Source of the DNA: Treponema vincentii
GTDB lineage: Bacteria > Spirochaetota > Spirochaetia > Treponematales > Treponemataceae
Reading direction: 5' to 3'
Assembly: GCF_018336815.1 (NCBI RefSeq)
Contig: NZ_CP050497.1
Location: forward strand, 806,001-870,000
Length of the DNA: 64,000 nt
Shown here: piece after piece, positions 1 through 8,848 of the stretch
Layout of the letters: each line of letters begins with the position of its first letter
Numbering within the stretch: position 1 is the first letter of the stretch
The notes under the pieces: model-generated
What the model saw: the letters and a program-made list of their open reading frames with translations, nothing else
What the model was told of the DNA's origin: nothing
The model's database searches: none
Made by a program: the position numbers and the translations under genes

Positions 1-1076
1 CGCAGGGAATCGATGACGGCAAAGAGGCTATCCCGCTGGTGTTCCTTTGCCGCTATGTCGGTTTCTCGCTCCTGCAAAGCGTTCATGCGGGCGGTCAGTT
101 CTTCCATGCGTTCCCGTTTTTCCCGTATCTGCCGCTCGTCCGCCGCACATGCTGCTTCCAACTCAAGGAGCTGATTTACGTGGACTGCGAGCGGAGCCGC
201 CCGCTGCGCTTTTTCGATTTTCGCTTTTAAATTGCGGATATCCTCTTCACGGATGCGGCATGCTTCCAGTTCTTCGATAACTCGCTCCAGCTCTTTTCGC
301 TTCTCTGCAAGTATTTTTTCCTGCTCAAGCTCGGTATTCTTTGTCTGTAGGGCGGTCAGGACACCACCGTGTTCATCCCTGATACGGTCAATTTCGTTGA
401 GCAGCTCCGCGCGGTCGCTTTCGTAACGGTGGTAGACAAAGCGGGTATGCAGGGTTTCAAGGTTTGCTTCTATTGTATGAGCTTCCTGCTGCAGCATATC
501 TGCGCGGAGCTTCGCTTCCTGCATCAAATCCGAGTACCGTTTGATAGGAAACAAGTGCATCAGCGTCTCTTTTTTATCGCTCGACTGCGCCCGCAAAAAC
601 TGCGCAAATTCTCCCTGCGGCAAAAGGACGATGCGGCTGAACTCTTTGTCGGAAAGTTTAATCAGATTTTGGATTGAAGCATCGGTTTCCCGCTTGTTCG
701 TCGATGAGCGGTTTTCCCAGCTGCCGTTTTCGTAGCATTCGAGGGAGACTTCTTCCGGTGTTTCCAGTTTTCGGCCTTCTTTGGTATACGGCAGCTGCCG
801 TTTTATTCGGTACAGCTGCGGACCGATAAAAAAGGTGAGTATGACATCGGATACTGCATAGTCGTCTGCAAAATGGCTCCGCAAATTCCGCATAACGCCC
901 GATCTTCCGCCGAGCGGTTTTCCGTAAAAGGCGTAAGAAATGGCGTCAAAGAGCGTGGTCTTTCCGGCGCCGGTTTGTCCGTAAATTAAAAAGAGGGAGC
1001 CGAGGCTGTCAAAATTGACGGTATGCTCGCCGGTAAAAGGGCCGATGTTGTGCAGTATCAGTTCTTTAGGTCTCAT
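1..1076 (-). CDS. sbcC: SbcC-type DNA repair exonuclease ATPase subunit (N-terminal part; gene runs off the left edge)
   Basis: SbcC is the SMC/Rad50-like ATPase that pairs with the SbcD nuclease to process DNA hairpins and blocked ends in the cytoplasm. The visible 358 residues begin MRPKELILHNIGPFTGEH. They have a Walker A GQTGAGKTT at about residues 33-41 and a Q-loop-like LPQGEFAQFLRA near residue 150, and then pass into a charged Glu/Arg/Lys-rich coiled coil that is still running at base 1. The coiled-coil hinge and C-terminal Walker B lobe lie outside the window. The ATG at 1076 overlaps the last 11 bases of sbcD, so the two are translationally coupled in the order sbcD-sbcC. Family assignment is firm; only the C-terminus is missing. 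Confidence 0.93.
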   Translation of the reverse strand, partial: MRPKELILHNIGPFTGEHTVNFDSLGSLFLIYGQTGAGKTTLFDAISYAFYGKPLGGRSGVMRNLRSHFADDYAVSDVILTFFIGPQLYRIKRQLPYTKEGRKLETPEEVSLECYENGSWENRSSTNKRETDASIQNLIKLSDKEFSRIVLLPQGEFAQFLRAQSSDKKETLMHLFPIKRYSDLMQEAKLRADMLQQEAHTIEANLETLHTRFVYHRYESDRAELLNEIDRIRDEHGGVLTALQTKNTELEQEKILAEKRKELERVIEELEACRIREEDIRNLKAKIEKAQRAAPLAVHVNQLLELEAACAADERQIREKRERMEELTARMNALQERETDIAAKEHQRDSLFAVIDSL

Positions 1077-2399
1077 CAATAGCCTCTTTGCAGAGCTGTT
1101 CAAAAAGCTCCTGCTTCATTTGGTTCGGCTCGCCGTTAATAACGATTTCAAACCGGCTAAAATTTTCGGCTAACGTGAGCGGGTCTTCAGCCGTCCGTTC
1201 GCGGAGTGTCAACTGTTCTTCCCCATCCTGCTGTTCCCGATTCATAAAACTCTTTTGCCGGATACTCAGCAAAAACGGAAATTTCTGCCGCAGCAGCTGC
1301 ATCGGGTGCGCAATGACTTCGGCATCGTTCAGTGTGATTTCCAGATAGCAACCGCTCCATTCGTCGTAGCGATTTCCGGTAAAGAACTCTTCAAAACTGC
1401 CTTCCAGTCGTTTAAGCGGACGTTCGGAAATAATGGGTATCCGTTCAATGTTGAGCGGAGCCTTTGCACTGTTCATATCGGACTGCTGATTTGCCGCATC
1501 AAACAGTTCTGTGCGGGAGTTCGTTATTTCCGCATCGAAAAGCTCCGCATGAGCTTTAGTTGTTTCACTATCGAAGAGTTCCGCACTAACTTTCGCTTTG
1601 TTTTTCTTTTCGGCAGCGTTTTGTTTCGGCGTGCAGTCGATATCTATCGAAAGAACACACTTGGAATCCTCCGATTCATCAAAGGAGTAGGGGAGAGGAG
1701 ATCCCGAATAATACATTCTGTCGGTTATCCGTTGGCAGCGGTGCAGGTGTCCGAGCGCAACATAATCGAAAAAAGAAAAAAGGTCGGGATTGACATATTC
1801 GGCGGTACCGATAAAGGTGCGCTCGCTGGAGGAACTCTGCCCGCCAACGGTAAAAAGGTGCGCCGCTAACAGCGCGGGTATGCCCGGCGGCACCGCTTGT
1901 TTCAGTATGTGCGACGCAACTGCCGCCATTTCCGCTTGTGAATCACCCGCGGCGCGGCATGCTTCTTTTTTTTCTTCCGAAAAGGTTCCGAAGTTTAAAA
2001 ACGGGAGCAGGTATACCGCAAGTTTTTCCGCGCCCTTGGTAAGAATCACCGGATCGGCAAGCCTGCTTGTATCCTGCGCAATATAGATGCGCTGATTTTG
2101 CAGTATTTCGCGGGCAAAGGCGAGCCGCTGCGCGGAGTCGTGATTGCCGGGAATGATAAACACCGCCGTATCGGGACAATCCTCCCGTATCCGTGCAAGG
2201 AACCGGCTGAAAAGCGAAACCGCCTCCGCCGAAGGAATGGCGCGGTCATACACATCGCCTGCGATAATCAGCGCTGCATAGTCGTCCCGTGTAAGGATAT
2301 CATGAATATCGTTCAACATTTTTTTTCCTGCAGGCCGAGCAACGGCGTTTCATGCAGCGTCTTTCCCAAATGCAGGTCGGCGGTATGGAGCAGTTTCAT
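1066..2399 (-). CDS. sbcD: SbcD nuclease subunit, reading frame interrupted near the N-terminus
   Basis: SbcD is the Mre11-like metallophosphoesterase partner of SbcC. The true start is the ATG at 2399: it gives MKLLHTADLHLGKTLHETP, which holds the first metal-binding motif (DLH). That frame hits TGA just after an A8 run (T8 on the plus strand, 2319-2326). The rest of the protein continues in another frame from an internal ATG at 2319, with AGDVYDR, PGNHDS and GHLHR motifs. One more A, or two fewer, would restore a 443-444-residue protein. The downstream reading frame is intact and has no decay, which argues for a sequencing error or a recent or reversible slip. From about residue 225 there is a variable acidic insert with repeated AELFDxE-type units. 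The end overlaps sbcC. Confidence 0.88.
2319..2326 (-). other. A8 homopolymer at the sbcD frame break
   Basis: There are eight consecutive T on the plus strand (A8 in the coding strand) exactly between the N-terminal DLH frame and the downstream nuclease frame of sbcD. A run of 9 or 6 would make the gene continuous. Comparison with the usual spacing between the HLGK motif and the next helix suggests 6, but this cannot be settled by eye. Confidence 0.8.
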
Positions 2400-2472
2400 C
2401 CTTGCTACTGTATGACTAATATCCGGTTCTGTAAAGAGGCGAAAAAATTCCTCAAGCATAAAAAATATGATA

Positions 2473-2574
2473 TATGGGAACCTCTAAAAACATCAAACCT
2501 ATCGGCTTGTTCTGTAAGGAAGTGATTTATCATATCCGCAAAAGCGGATTGCGAATCCGTTTTTAAAGGGTTTC
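2473..2574. repeat. Dispersed 100-bp hairpin repeat, family B copy 1
   Basis: The ends GGGAACCTCTAAAAAC and GTTTTTAAAGGGTTTC are imperfect inverted repeats. The interior contains a small hairpin (TCCGCAAAAGCGGA). About 80 interior bases are nearly identical to those at 21891-21994. It contains no open frame and lies between the divergent sbcD and znuA-like genes. It resembles a non-autonomous MITE/REP-like element. Confidence 0.8.
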
Positions 2575-2603
2575 TTTAGATTTAATTAGTTTTTATGCTT
2601 ATT

Positions 2604-2659
2604 TGCTACTTGCAAACTTTTTGCATTTGTGTATACTTGCAACCGATTTGCAAGTAGCA
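2604..2659. promoter_or_regulatory. Palindromic operator candidate upstream of the metal-binding protein gene
   Basis: A perfect 21-bp palindrome, ACTTGCAA-N5-TTGCAAGT, lies at 2635-2655. An additional ACTTGCAA half-site lies at 2608-2615, and the arms TGCTACTTGCAA (2604-2615) and TTGCAAGTAGCA (2648-2659) are themselves exact inverted copies. The array sits directly upstream of a metal-uptake gene, so a metalloregulator (Zur/TroR/AdcR type) is the obvious suspect. The sequence does not match a consensus I can name with confidence. Confidence 0.6.
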
Positions 2660-2679
2660 TTGCAAGAGGAGTTTTTTTA

Positions 2680-3654
2680 ATGAAGAAATTGTTTTTTACA
2701 GCAGTTTGTATGATGTTTTTCGGCATCGCCGCGGTAAATCTGTTTGCCGGCGGAAAAACCGAGAAAAACATGGAAGGCAAAGTTGCCGTTGCAGCAACCT
2801 TTGATGCGATGAAGGAACTCACGGAAATCGTGGGTAAAGATAAGGTGTACGTCCATACGATTATTCCGCCGGGAGTTGAAGCACACGATTTTGAACCAAA
2901 GGCAGGGGATTTAAAGTTCTTAATGCAGGCAAAGGCTGTCGTTTACAACGGGTTCGGTATGGAACCATGGCTTATGGATGCTCTCCATGCGGTGAAGCAG
3001 GATACGATAAAGACTATCTGTGCAAGTAACGGTATTAAACCGATCGAACTCGCAGAAGGACACCATCATCATCACCACCACCACGAAGATGAGCACGATC
3101 ATGATCACGACGAGCATGACCATGATCATGATGACGACCACGAAGCGGTTGATCCTCATGCGTGGTTGAGCCTTGAATCCGCTAAAGTGATGGTTAAGAA
3201 CATCGCCGACGGTTTAAGTGAGGTAGATCCTGCAAATGCCGCTTTCTATAAGGCGAATGCCGCAACTTTTATTGCGAATGCTGATGCGCTTTTAGCAAAA
3301 TATCGCAGTAATTTTGCGAAGGTAAGTCATCGCCGTTTTGTCGTCGGACATGCAGCGTTCGGATATCTCTGCAGAGATTTCAACCTCGAACAGAACAGCG
3401 TCGAAGATGTATTCTCCGCAGGCGAGCCGAGTGCACAACAATTAGCAAAATTAGCAGATTATTGTAACCAATATGGAATTAAAGTTGTTTTCTCCGAAAA
3501 TACGGCAAGTCCGCAAGTTTCGGCTACCTTAGCAAAAGAAGTCGGAGCTTCGGTGCAAACAATCTATACGATTGAGTCGGCTGAGGATGGTTTATCCTAT
3601 ACGGAACGGATGACCTCTAATATAGAAAAAATTTACAAAAGCCTTGCAGAGTAA
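2680..3654 (+). CDS. znuA: Zinc/manganese ABC transporter substrate-binding protein (ZnuA/TroA family)
   Basis: This is a periplasmic metal-capture protein of cluster A-I, 324 residues. The ATG at 2680 follows AAGAGGAG with 7-base spacing; the in-frame codons upstream lie in the operator and are excluded. An N-terminal signal peptide (MKKLFFTAVCMMFFG...NLFA) is followed by the mature domain. Metal ligands are recognisable as His in EAHDFEP (about residue 69), DPHAW (about 160) and GHAAFGY. A very His/Asp-rich loop at about residues 128-154 (eight consecutive His, then HD repeats) is typical of ZnuA and points to zinc. No permease or ATPase gene follows; a terminator hairpin ends the transcript, so it would have to work with a transporter encoded elsewhere or act as a zinc scavenger. 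Regulation by the upstream palindrome is inferred. Confidence 0.9.
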   Translation: MKKLFFTAVCMMFFGIAAVNLFAGGKTEKNMEGKVAVAATFDAMKELTEIVGKDKVYVHTIIPPGVEAHDFEPKAGDLKFLMQAKAVVYNGFGMEPWLMDALHAVKQDTIKTICASNGIKPIELAEGHHHHHHHHEDEHDHDHDEHDHDHDDDHEAVDPHAWLSLESAKVMVKNIADGLSEVDPANAAFYKANAATFIANADALLAKYRSNFAKVSHRRFVVGHAAFGYLCRDFNLEQNSVEDVFSAGEPSAQQLAKLADYCNQYGIKVVFSENTASPQVSATLAKEVGASVQTIYTIESAEDGLSYTERMTSNIEKIYKSLAE

Positions 3655-3699
3655 GCTCAAACCTTACGTGCGGGCTTAATACAAACAACAGTTAATCCC

Positions 3700-3765
3700 G
3701 GTGATAGTCATTGTACGGCCTTTACATCTCTCCTTTAGCCGTACCGTGATTATCACCTTTTTTTT
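3700..3765 (+). terminator. Rho-independent terminator after znuA
   Basis: A long, slightly imperfect stem pairs GGTGATA...GTACGGC with GCCGTAC...TATCACC and is followed directly by a run of eight T. It makes znuA monocistronic. Confidence 0.8.
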
Positions 3766-3803
3766 GCCCTGAAGCGATTGCCCTGCAAGCTCATATTTAC
3801 TTA

Positions 3804-3831
3804 TTGACAGGCGCGTGTCTCTGCATAATAA
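3804..3831 (+). promoter_or_regulatory. Sigma-70-type promoter of the NhaC-like gene
   Basis: TTGACA at 3804-3809 and TAATAA at 3826-3831 are separated by 16 bases. The predicted transcription start lies near 3838, which rules out a start codon at 3815 and supports the ATG at 3857. Confidence 0.65.
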
Positions 3832-3856
3832 TAACGGAAAGGAACGTAGAAGACTT

Positions 3857-5221
3857 ATGCTTGAATTATGTATTCTATTGCTGTTTTCCGTCAGTTTAAT
3901 TATCTGCGTTATTCTTCACTATTCAATTTTATACGCGCTGATATTCGGCTATGCGCTCTTCTTTGTATTCGGCCTTATCAAAGGCAAAACGTGGAAGGAG
4001 ATGCTCCGCTATTCCTTTCGCGGTATTCTAACCGTAAAAAATATTCTGATGATTTTTGTGTTGATAGGCTGTATTACTGCAATATGGCGTGCATGCGGCA
4101 CCATCGCCTTTATCGTGTACTATGCCTCTCTGGTTGCGGTGCCGCAGGCTATGGTGTTGCTCTGCTTTTTACTATGCTGCTTTGTATCGTTTTTGATGGG
4201 TACCGCCTTCGGAAGCGCCGCCACCATCGGTGTTATTTGTATGACATTAGCAAATAGTATGAATATTCCCGTTATATACTCTGGAGGGGCTGTTATTTCG
4301 GGGATATTTTTCGGAGACCGCTGCTCGCCGATGTCGTCGGGAGCGCATCTCATCAGCGGATTAACGCATACTGATGTCTTCAATAATATCAAAATGATGG
4401 TGAAAACCGCACTTATCCCCTTTATCGTAACAGCTGTTCTGTATGGCATCATCGGGATTATCATCAATCCCAGTGCGGGAAATAGTATTATTGAGACTAT
4501 CATTAATTCCGGCAGAGAAAGCAATATGACTTTCCGTATCTTCACCGATTATTACAACCTTTCGCTTTTTACGACTATCCCTGCCGTTATCATCATCCTT
4601 TTTTCGTTACTTAAAATCGATGTAAAAATAACGATGGCGATAAGCTGCCTTGCAGGGTTGTTCTGCGCCGGATTTTTGCAGCATATACAGGTGGCAGAGC
4701 TGATAAAAATAGTCTTTTTCGGTTTTCATCCTCAAGATACGGAACTGGCAAAACTTATGGCCGGCGGAGGGATTGTTTCGATGATACGGGTATTTGCAAT
4801 TATCTGCATTTCGTCTTGTTATTCGGGAATGTTTAAGGGAACTCATTTTTTCGATGGAATGCAGCGAATTATGCGGTGGCTCAGCAGCCGTATTACCGTA
4901 TTCGGCAGTGTTCTTACCGCCTCCGTATTTGCTTCGGCGATTGCCTGCAATCAAACATTAGCCATTATGCTGACTCATCAAGTTTGTGATGATTTTATAG
5001 AAGATAAAAACATCCTTGCATCTTACTTGGAGAATACCGCCGTTGTCGTAGCGCCGCTGATGCCGTGGTCGATAGCGGTAAGCGTTCCGTTGACTTCAAT
5101 CGGCGCACCTGCAACAGTGCTTTTAGCAGCCTTTTTTCTTTATTTAATCCCGCTGTGGAATCTTTTTCTTGAAATTCGACAATCGAAAATATTATCAAAT
5201 CTTGAAGAGTGCAGAAGTTAA
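3857..5221 (+). CDS. NhaC-type Na+/H+ antiporter family membrane protein
   Basis: A polytopic inner-membrane protein of 454 residues from ATG 3857, with about ten or more hydrophobic segments. The conserved stretch FGDRCSPMSSGAHL and the helical pattern around it fit the Na+/H+ antiporter NhaC family (Pfam Na_H_antiporter), whose members exchange Na+ for H+ or couple amino/organic acid exchange. A GGAAAGGAA element 14-20 bases upstream may serve as ribosome site. The gene has its own promoter and stands between a terminator and the next promoter, so it is monocistronic. The actual ion or metabolite substrate cannot be read from sequence; the family is fairly secure. Confidence 0.85.
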   Translation: MLELCILLLFSVSLIICVILHYSILYALIFGYALFFVFGLIKGKTWKEMLRYSFRGILTVKNILMIFVLIGCITAIWRACGTIAFIVYYASLVAVPQAMVLLCFLLCCFVSFLMGTAFGSAATIGVICMTLANSMNIPVIYSGGAVISGIFFGDRCSPMSSGAHLISGLTHTDVFNNIKMMVKTALIPFIVTAVLYGIIGIIINPSAGNSIIETIINSGRESNMTFRIFTDYYNLSLFTTIPAVIIILFSLLKIDVKITMAISCLAGLFCAGFLQHIQVAELIKIVFFGFHPQDTELAKLMAGGGIVSMIRVFAIICISSCYSGMFKGTHFFDGMQRIMRWLSSRITVFGSVLTASVFASAIACNQTLAIMLTHQVCDDFIEDKNILASYLENTAVVVAPLMPWSIAVSVPLTSIGAPATVLLAAFFLYLIPLWNLFLEIRQSKILSNLEECRS

Positions 5222-5286
5222 ATTCTGGTGAATATCGTACGACACCGCACACGTAAATAAGCAATATTTCAGAAACTGAGCTTGTC

Positions 5287-5315
5287 TTGACAGTTATCCA
5301 AATAGATAAGATAAT
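5287..5315 (+). promoter_or_regulatory. Sigma-70 promoter placed for a leaderless TPR-gene mRNA
   Basis: TTGACA (5287-5292), 17-base spacer, GATAAT (5310-5315). The expected transcription start is about 5322, three bases before the ATG at 5325, and no Shine-Dalgarno is present. Confidence 0.75.
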
Positions 5316-5324
5316 ACAAACAGT

Positions 5325-6659
5325 ATGTCTGTTGTAATTATCTCTCTTTTCATCATTATCGCAGTTGTTGCGGTCGTAACGGTTGTTATGACGGGGTTCA
5401 AAGGCCGCGGAACGTTATCGATCGGCAAAAAAAACAAGGCTGCAGTGATACGCGAGGCAACGAAACGGCTTGCGCAAAATCCGAATGACAGCGCCGCACT
5501 TTTAATGGTCGGAGATATATACTTTCAGGATCAAGACTGGGAAAAAGCCTATGCTTCTTATGCGCCGCTGTTGGATCAGATGGGCGGGCGTGTTCCATCG
5601 GAGCAATTTGAAATCAGCTTACGGTACGGTATCAGCGCACTGAAAACAGACCGGTTTGTAGAGGCGAAGAAAGGGCTTTTACTGGCAAAAAATATCAATC
5701 CCAACCATTTCGAGATAAACTATAATCTCGGATATATTTACTATATTCAAAAAGAATATGAAAAAGCGGTTCCGTTTTTGCGGAAAGCGCTACTCACTCA
5801 GCCCGATAACGTGATGGCGTTAAAGTATCTTGGTTATACACTCCAAAGTTTACGCAAATATCAAGAGGCGCTCCCCAGCTTAAAAAAAGTATTGGATGTT
5901 CAGCCTGATAATAAAGATGCGCTTTTTGCGATGGGGGAGTGTTTTTATGAAGTCGGCTCAAATGATCAGGCGTTAAAGATATTCACTCATTTGCGGGTAT
6001 CCCCCGAAGTGGGGCCGCGTGCTGCGCTCTATGCGGGTTTAATACGGATGCGTGCAGGTCAATTAGAGAAGGCAATTGAAGATTTTGAAATCGGCCTAAA
6101 GCATGACGGCATCCCGTTGGATATTATGAATGAGCTGCGCTATAATTTAGCCGCTGCGCGGATTAAAACGCAGGATTTACAAAAAGCGCTGATTCAATTA
6201 AAAGAAATTCAGACCGTCAGTCCGGGGTATAAAGATGTCGCTTCTCTTATCATGCGGTATCAGGAATTAAATCAGAATAAAAACCTTCATACCTATTTAA
6301 TGTCGGGGCAAAGTGAATTTGTCGGATTATGCCGCAGAATCGTTTCACGATTTTTTCCGAATGCTAAGGTCAAAATACTTGATATTAGTGTTCTTGCAAC
6401 CTATACCGATATCGTTGCTGAAATTGATACGCCTAAATGGGCGGATCTTGTAATATTCCGATTTTTCCGTTCCCAAGGTTCGGTCGGTGAACTGGTACTG
6501 CGCGACTTCCACGGGAGAATTAAGGAGATGAAGGCGGGGAAGGGAATCTGTATGACTGCCGGTACCTTTACGGAAGAAGCCCGCCGCTTTACCGAAGGCC
6601 GCCCGCTGGATCTCTTTGATAAGAACCGCTTGAACAAAGTCTTAAACGCAATCGGGTAG
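5325..6659 (+). CDS. Membrane-anchored TPR protein
   Basis: 444 residues. An N-terminal transmembrane anchor (residues about 2-23) is followed by a short basic segment and then a tetratricopeptide array from about 35 to 310, with the characteristic A/Y/L/P spacing (for example NYNLGYIYYIQKEYEKAVPF and ALFAMGECFYEVGSNDQALK). A non-TPR C-terminal domain of about 130 residues ends near NRLNKVLNAIG. A scaffold role in the cell envelope is likely but not demonstrable; I do not recognise a specific family. The start is fixed by the promoter only a few bases upstream. A small hairpin (GTGCGC/GCGCAC, 6690-6706) lies after the stop. Confidence 0.85.
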   Translation: MSVVIISLFIIIAVVAVVTVVMTGFKGRGTLSIGKKNKAAVIREATKRLAQNPNDSAALLMVGDIYFQDQDWEKAYASYAPLLDQMGGRVPSEQFEISLRYGISALKTDRFVEAKKGLLLAKNINPNHFEINYNLGYIYYIQKEYEKAVPFLRKALLTQPDNVMALKYLGYTLQSLRKYQEALPSLKKVLDVQPDNKDALFAMGECFYEVGSNDQALKIFTHLRVSPEVGPRAALYAGLIRMRAGQLEKAIEDFEIGLKHDGIPLDIMNELRYNLAAARIKTQDLQKALIQLKEIQTVSPGYKDVASLIMRYQELNQNKNLHTYLMSGQSEFVGLCRRIVSRFFPNAKVKILDISVLATYTDIVAEIDTPKWADLVIFRFFRSQGSVGELVLRDFHGRIKEMKAGKGICMTAGTFTEEARRFTEGRPLDLFDKNRLNKVLNAIG

Positions 6660-6790
6660 TTTTCAAGACAAAAAACTGTCGCTTGATGTGTGCGCTTTTC
6701 GCGCACGAATGCAACAGTTTCAAAAATTCATATTTTGTTCAACAGTTGCATTTTACGGAAACAAAACTTCGCACATTTTTTCTAACAGGT

Positions 6791-7146
6791 GCTAAACGCA
6801 TTAGACAGATTAGATAAAAATCGCAGAAAAATTGAGGCTGATGGTTAAAAATAATTTTTGCGTTAGCCTTTTGAAAAGAGGTGAGGCAGATACGAGGCAT
6901 GAACAAAAATTACCCACAGGCGTGCTTTTTGCACGTCGAGGACTAATTTTTGTGAAATAACGAAGTAGATACCCGCATATTTTCAAAAGGAAAGGTTGAG
7001 CAGCCACAATCATTCTGCGGGGAACACGAACATTGTACTTCCTTGTACAATGTTCGTGTCAAGTTTTTCTAGCAAAAAACTTGCTGCTGATTAGTATCAC
7101 CGCCATCCGTGGCGGATATGAAAAAATAAGGCCTAATGCGTTTACC
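6791..7146. repeat. Large palindromic intergenic element, family A copy 1 (with nested modules)
   Basis: The outer ends GCTAAACGCATTAG (6791-6804) and CTAATGCGTTTACC (7133-7146) are inverted repeats shared with four other loci in the window. Inside are TCGCAGAAAAAT and ATTCTGCGGGG arms, a TTGAGCAGCC motif, a nested inverted pair CCTTTTGAAAA/TTTTCAAAAGG (about 6869-6991) and a second palindrome ACACGAACATTGTAC/TTGTACAATGTTCGTGT (about 7023-7059). It has no credible coding frame. Together with 6660-6790 (hairpin and an imperfect GTGCGAA-type module) it fills the 480-base gap. The right end supplies the stop codon of murJ. Confidence 0.75.
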
Positions 7147-8728
7147 GCCGCCGTATTTTTTGTACGGCAGTCTTTAACAAAGAATCTCCCGTTATGATGA
7201 GCAGTGTTAAAATGATCAGTGCAAAAAGCGCGGCGCTGATAAAGAGCGGAAGTCCCTGTGCGATAATGCGGGGGTATGCCGCTAACGGATCGTAGAGCCA
7301 TTCGCCGAAAAAATACAGCGGGGCGGCGGCAATCAGCGAAAAAAGCAGCATCTTAACGGTAAAACCGGTTGCCGATACAAGCAATGTACGCACATCGATT
7401 GAATCGCTTTTGGTAAGAAAATACAGCAGAAGACCGGTATTAACGGCGCTCGCAACGGTCAGTGCCAACGCAATACCGCCGCCTTGCATAAAACCTGCCA
7501 GAGCCGCCGCAAGCACAATATTGATTCCGAAACACGCAATACCTGCAATCGTGGGACGTTTGGTATCGCTTTGTGCATAAAAAGCCGAGGTTAAAATCCT
7601 GTTTAATGCGATAAAGAACAACCCTGCGATATGCCACTGAAAGGCTTGCAAGGTGAGCCGGACAGACTCCTCGGTAAAGCGTCGGCTCTTATACACCAAA
7701 ATGATGATATGTTCGCCCGAACAGAGCAGGAAAATCGTTGCAGGGACGGTTACGAGCGCAATAATCTTTGCGGCATTCAACAGCAGTTTTTGAAAGACTT
7801 CCCATTGCTTATTAACCGCATGGGCTGAAAGGTCGGGCAGAATAACCGTGCCGACGGAAACGGCGAAGATGCCGAGAATCAGCTCTTGTAAACGGATTGA
7901 ATACTGCAAACTTGCCGCAACCCCGACTCCGGAGTATGTCGCGAGCGCTGTAGAAACGAGGTCGTTAATCTGATACACCGCCGTTCCGATAAGCGTTGGC
8001 ACAATCAGCCGTAGTATTTTCCGCGCTCCGGCATTATGTACACAGCGCCGGAACGGTATCAGCCTAAACGAAAAGCCTGCGCGCAGTACAAAGGGGAGCT
8101 GAAATAGCATTTGGCAGGAGCCGCCGATTACCACGCCGATCGCCATTGCAAGAGCCGGATTGCCGCAGGGCTTTGCGAGTACAAAGGTACAGCCGATAAC
8201 GGACAGGTTAAACAAAATCGGCGTAATTCCCGTCGGTAAGAAGCTGCGGACGCCGTTCAATATCCCCTGAAAGAATGCCGCAATGGAGATGAGCAGTAGG
8301 TACGGAAACATGATGCGCGTTAAGAGTACCGTTGCGGAAAAATCGGCGATTTTCGGAAAAAACACCGCAATAATCAGACCGCTGCACAAAATCCCGATGA
8401 TGACGGTACCCGTTACGGCAAAAGACAGCATGGTGAACGTTGCGGAAAGGAACTCCTTCATCGCCGCCTTTGCATCCGGCACATTGCGCTTCTCATCCTC
8501 CAGATAGGTTTGGAAAGTAGGAATAAACGCAACGGTCATGCTGTTTTCGGCAAAGATGCGCCTAAGTAGATTGGGAATCATAAAGGCAACGGTAAAGGCG
8601 TCCGCGAGGGGGCCGGTGCCGAGGAAGGCTGATTTGGTCATTTCCCGTATCAGCCCTAACACCCGCGACATGAGGGTGAGTACGGACAGGCTAATACCGC
8701 TTTTCAGTAAAGATGATGTTCGTTTCAT
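7142..8728 (-). CDS. murJ: Lipid II flippase MurJ (MviN)
   Basis: MurJ moves lipid-linked peptidoglycan precursor across the inner membrane. The 528-residue protein has about 14 hydrophobic helices. N-terminal SLLKSGISLSVLTLMSRVLG and LGTGPLADAFTVAFMIPNLLRRIFAEN are close to the MviN/MurJ signature, and several conserved Arg/Lys in TM helices line the presumed central cavity. The ATG at 8728 has no clear Shine-Dalgarno; a CATATA box lies 6 bases before it, but a good -35 is absent. Its last codons and stop lie within the end of a palindromic repeat. It follows pheS on the same strand with a 120-base gap containing imperfect direct repeats of GTATCAGGG. Confidence 0.95.
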   Translation of the reverse strand: MKRTSSLLKSGISLSVLTLMSRVLGLIREMTKSAFLGTGPLADAFTVAFMIPNLLRRIFAENSMTVAFIPTFQTYLEDEKRNVPDAKAAMKEFLSATFTMLSFAVTGTVIIGILCSGLIIAVFFPKIADFSATVLLTRIMFPYLLLISIAAFFQGILNGVRSFLPTGITPILFNLSVIGCTFVLAKPCGNPALAMAIGVVIGGSCQMLFQLPFVLRAGFSFRLIPFRRCVHNAGARKILRLIVPTLIGTAVYQINDLVSTALATYSGVGVAASLQYSIRLQELILGIFAVSVGTVILPDLSAHAVNKQWEVFQKLLLNAAKIIALVTVPATIFLLCSGEHIIILVYKSRRFTEESVRLTLQAFQWHIAGLFFIALNRILTSAFYAQSDTKRPTIAGIACFGINIVLAAALAGFMQGGGIALALTVASAVNTGLLLYFLTKSDSIDVRTLLVSATGFTVKMLLFSLIAAAPLYFFGEWLYDPLAAYPRIIAQGLPLFISAALFALIILTLLIITGDSLLKTAVQKIRRR

Positions 8729-8848
8729 ATATGCTATATGCGATCGGTAGGGGGCGCCTGTGTATCAGGGGACTTGAGCATCCGAGTATCAGGGTACCTG
8801 AATGCCTGTGCCCTTGAGTATCCAGCAGTTGCTTACTGATACAGCAGT

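Noticed and set aside
1255-1869. Open frame of 204 codons opposite sbcD
   Set aside because: A shadow frame of sbcD with no start signal or family motifs.
3062-3160. CAT/CAC-rich repeat resembling an engineered His-tag or microsatellite
   Set aside because: It is in frame inside the ZnuA-like gene and encodes the family-typical His/Asp-rich zinc loop.
3815-3857. Upstream GTG start for the NhaC-like gene
   Set aside because: It lies within the promoter, between the -35 and -10 boxes, so it would not be transcribed.
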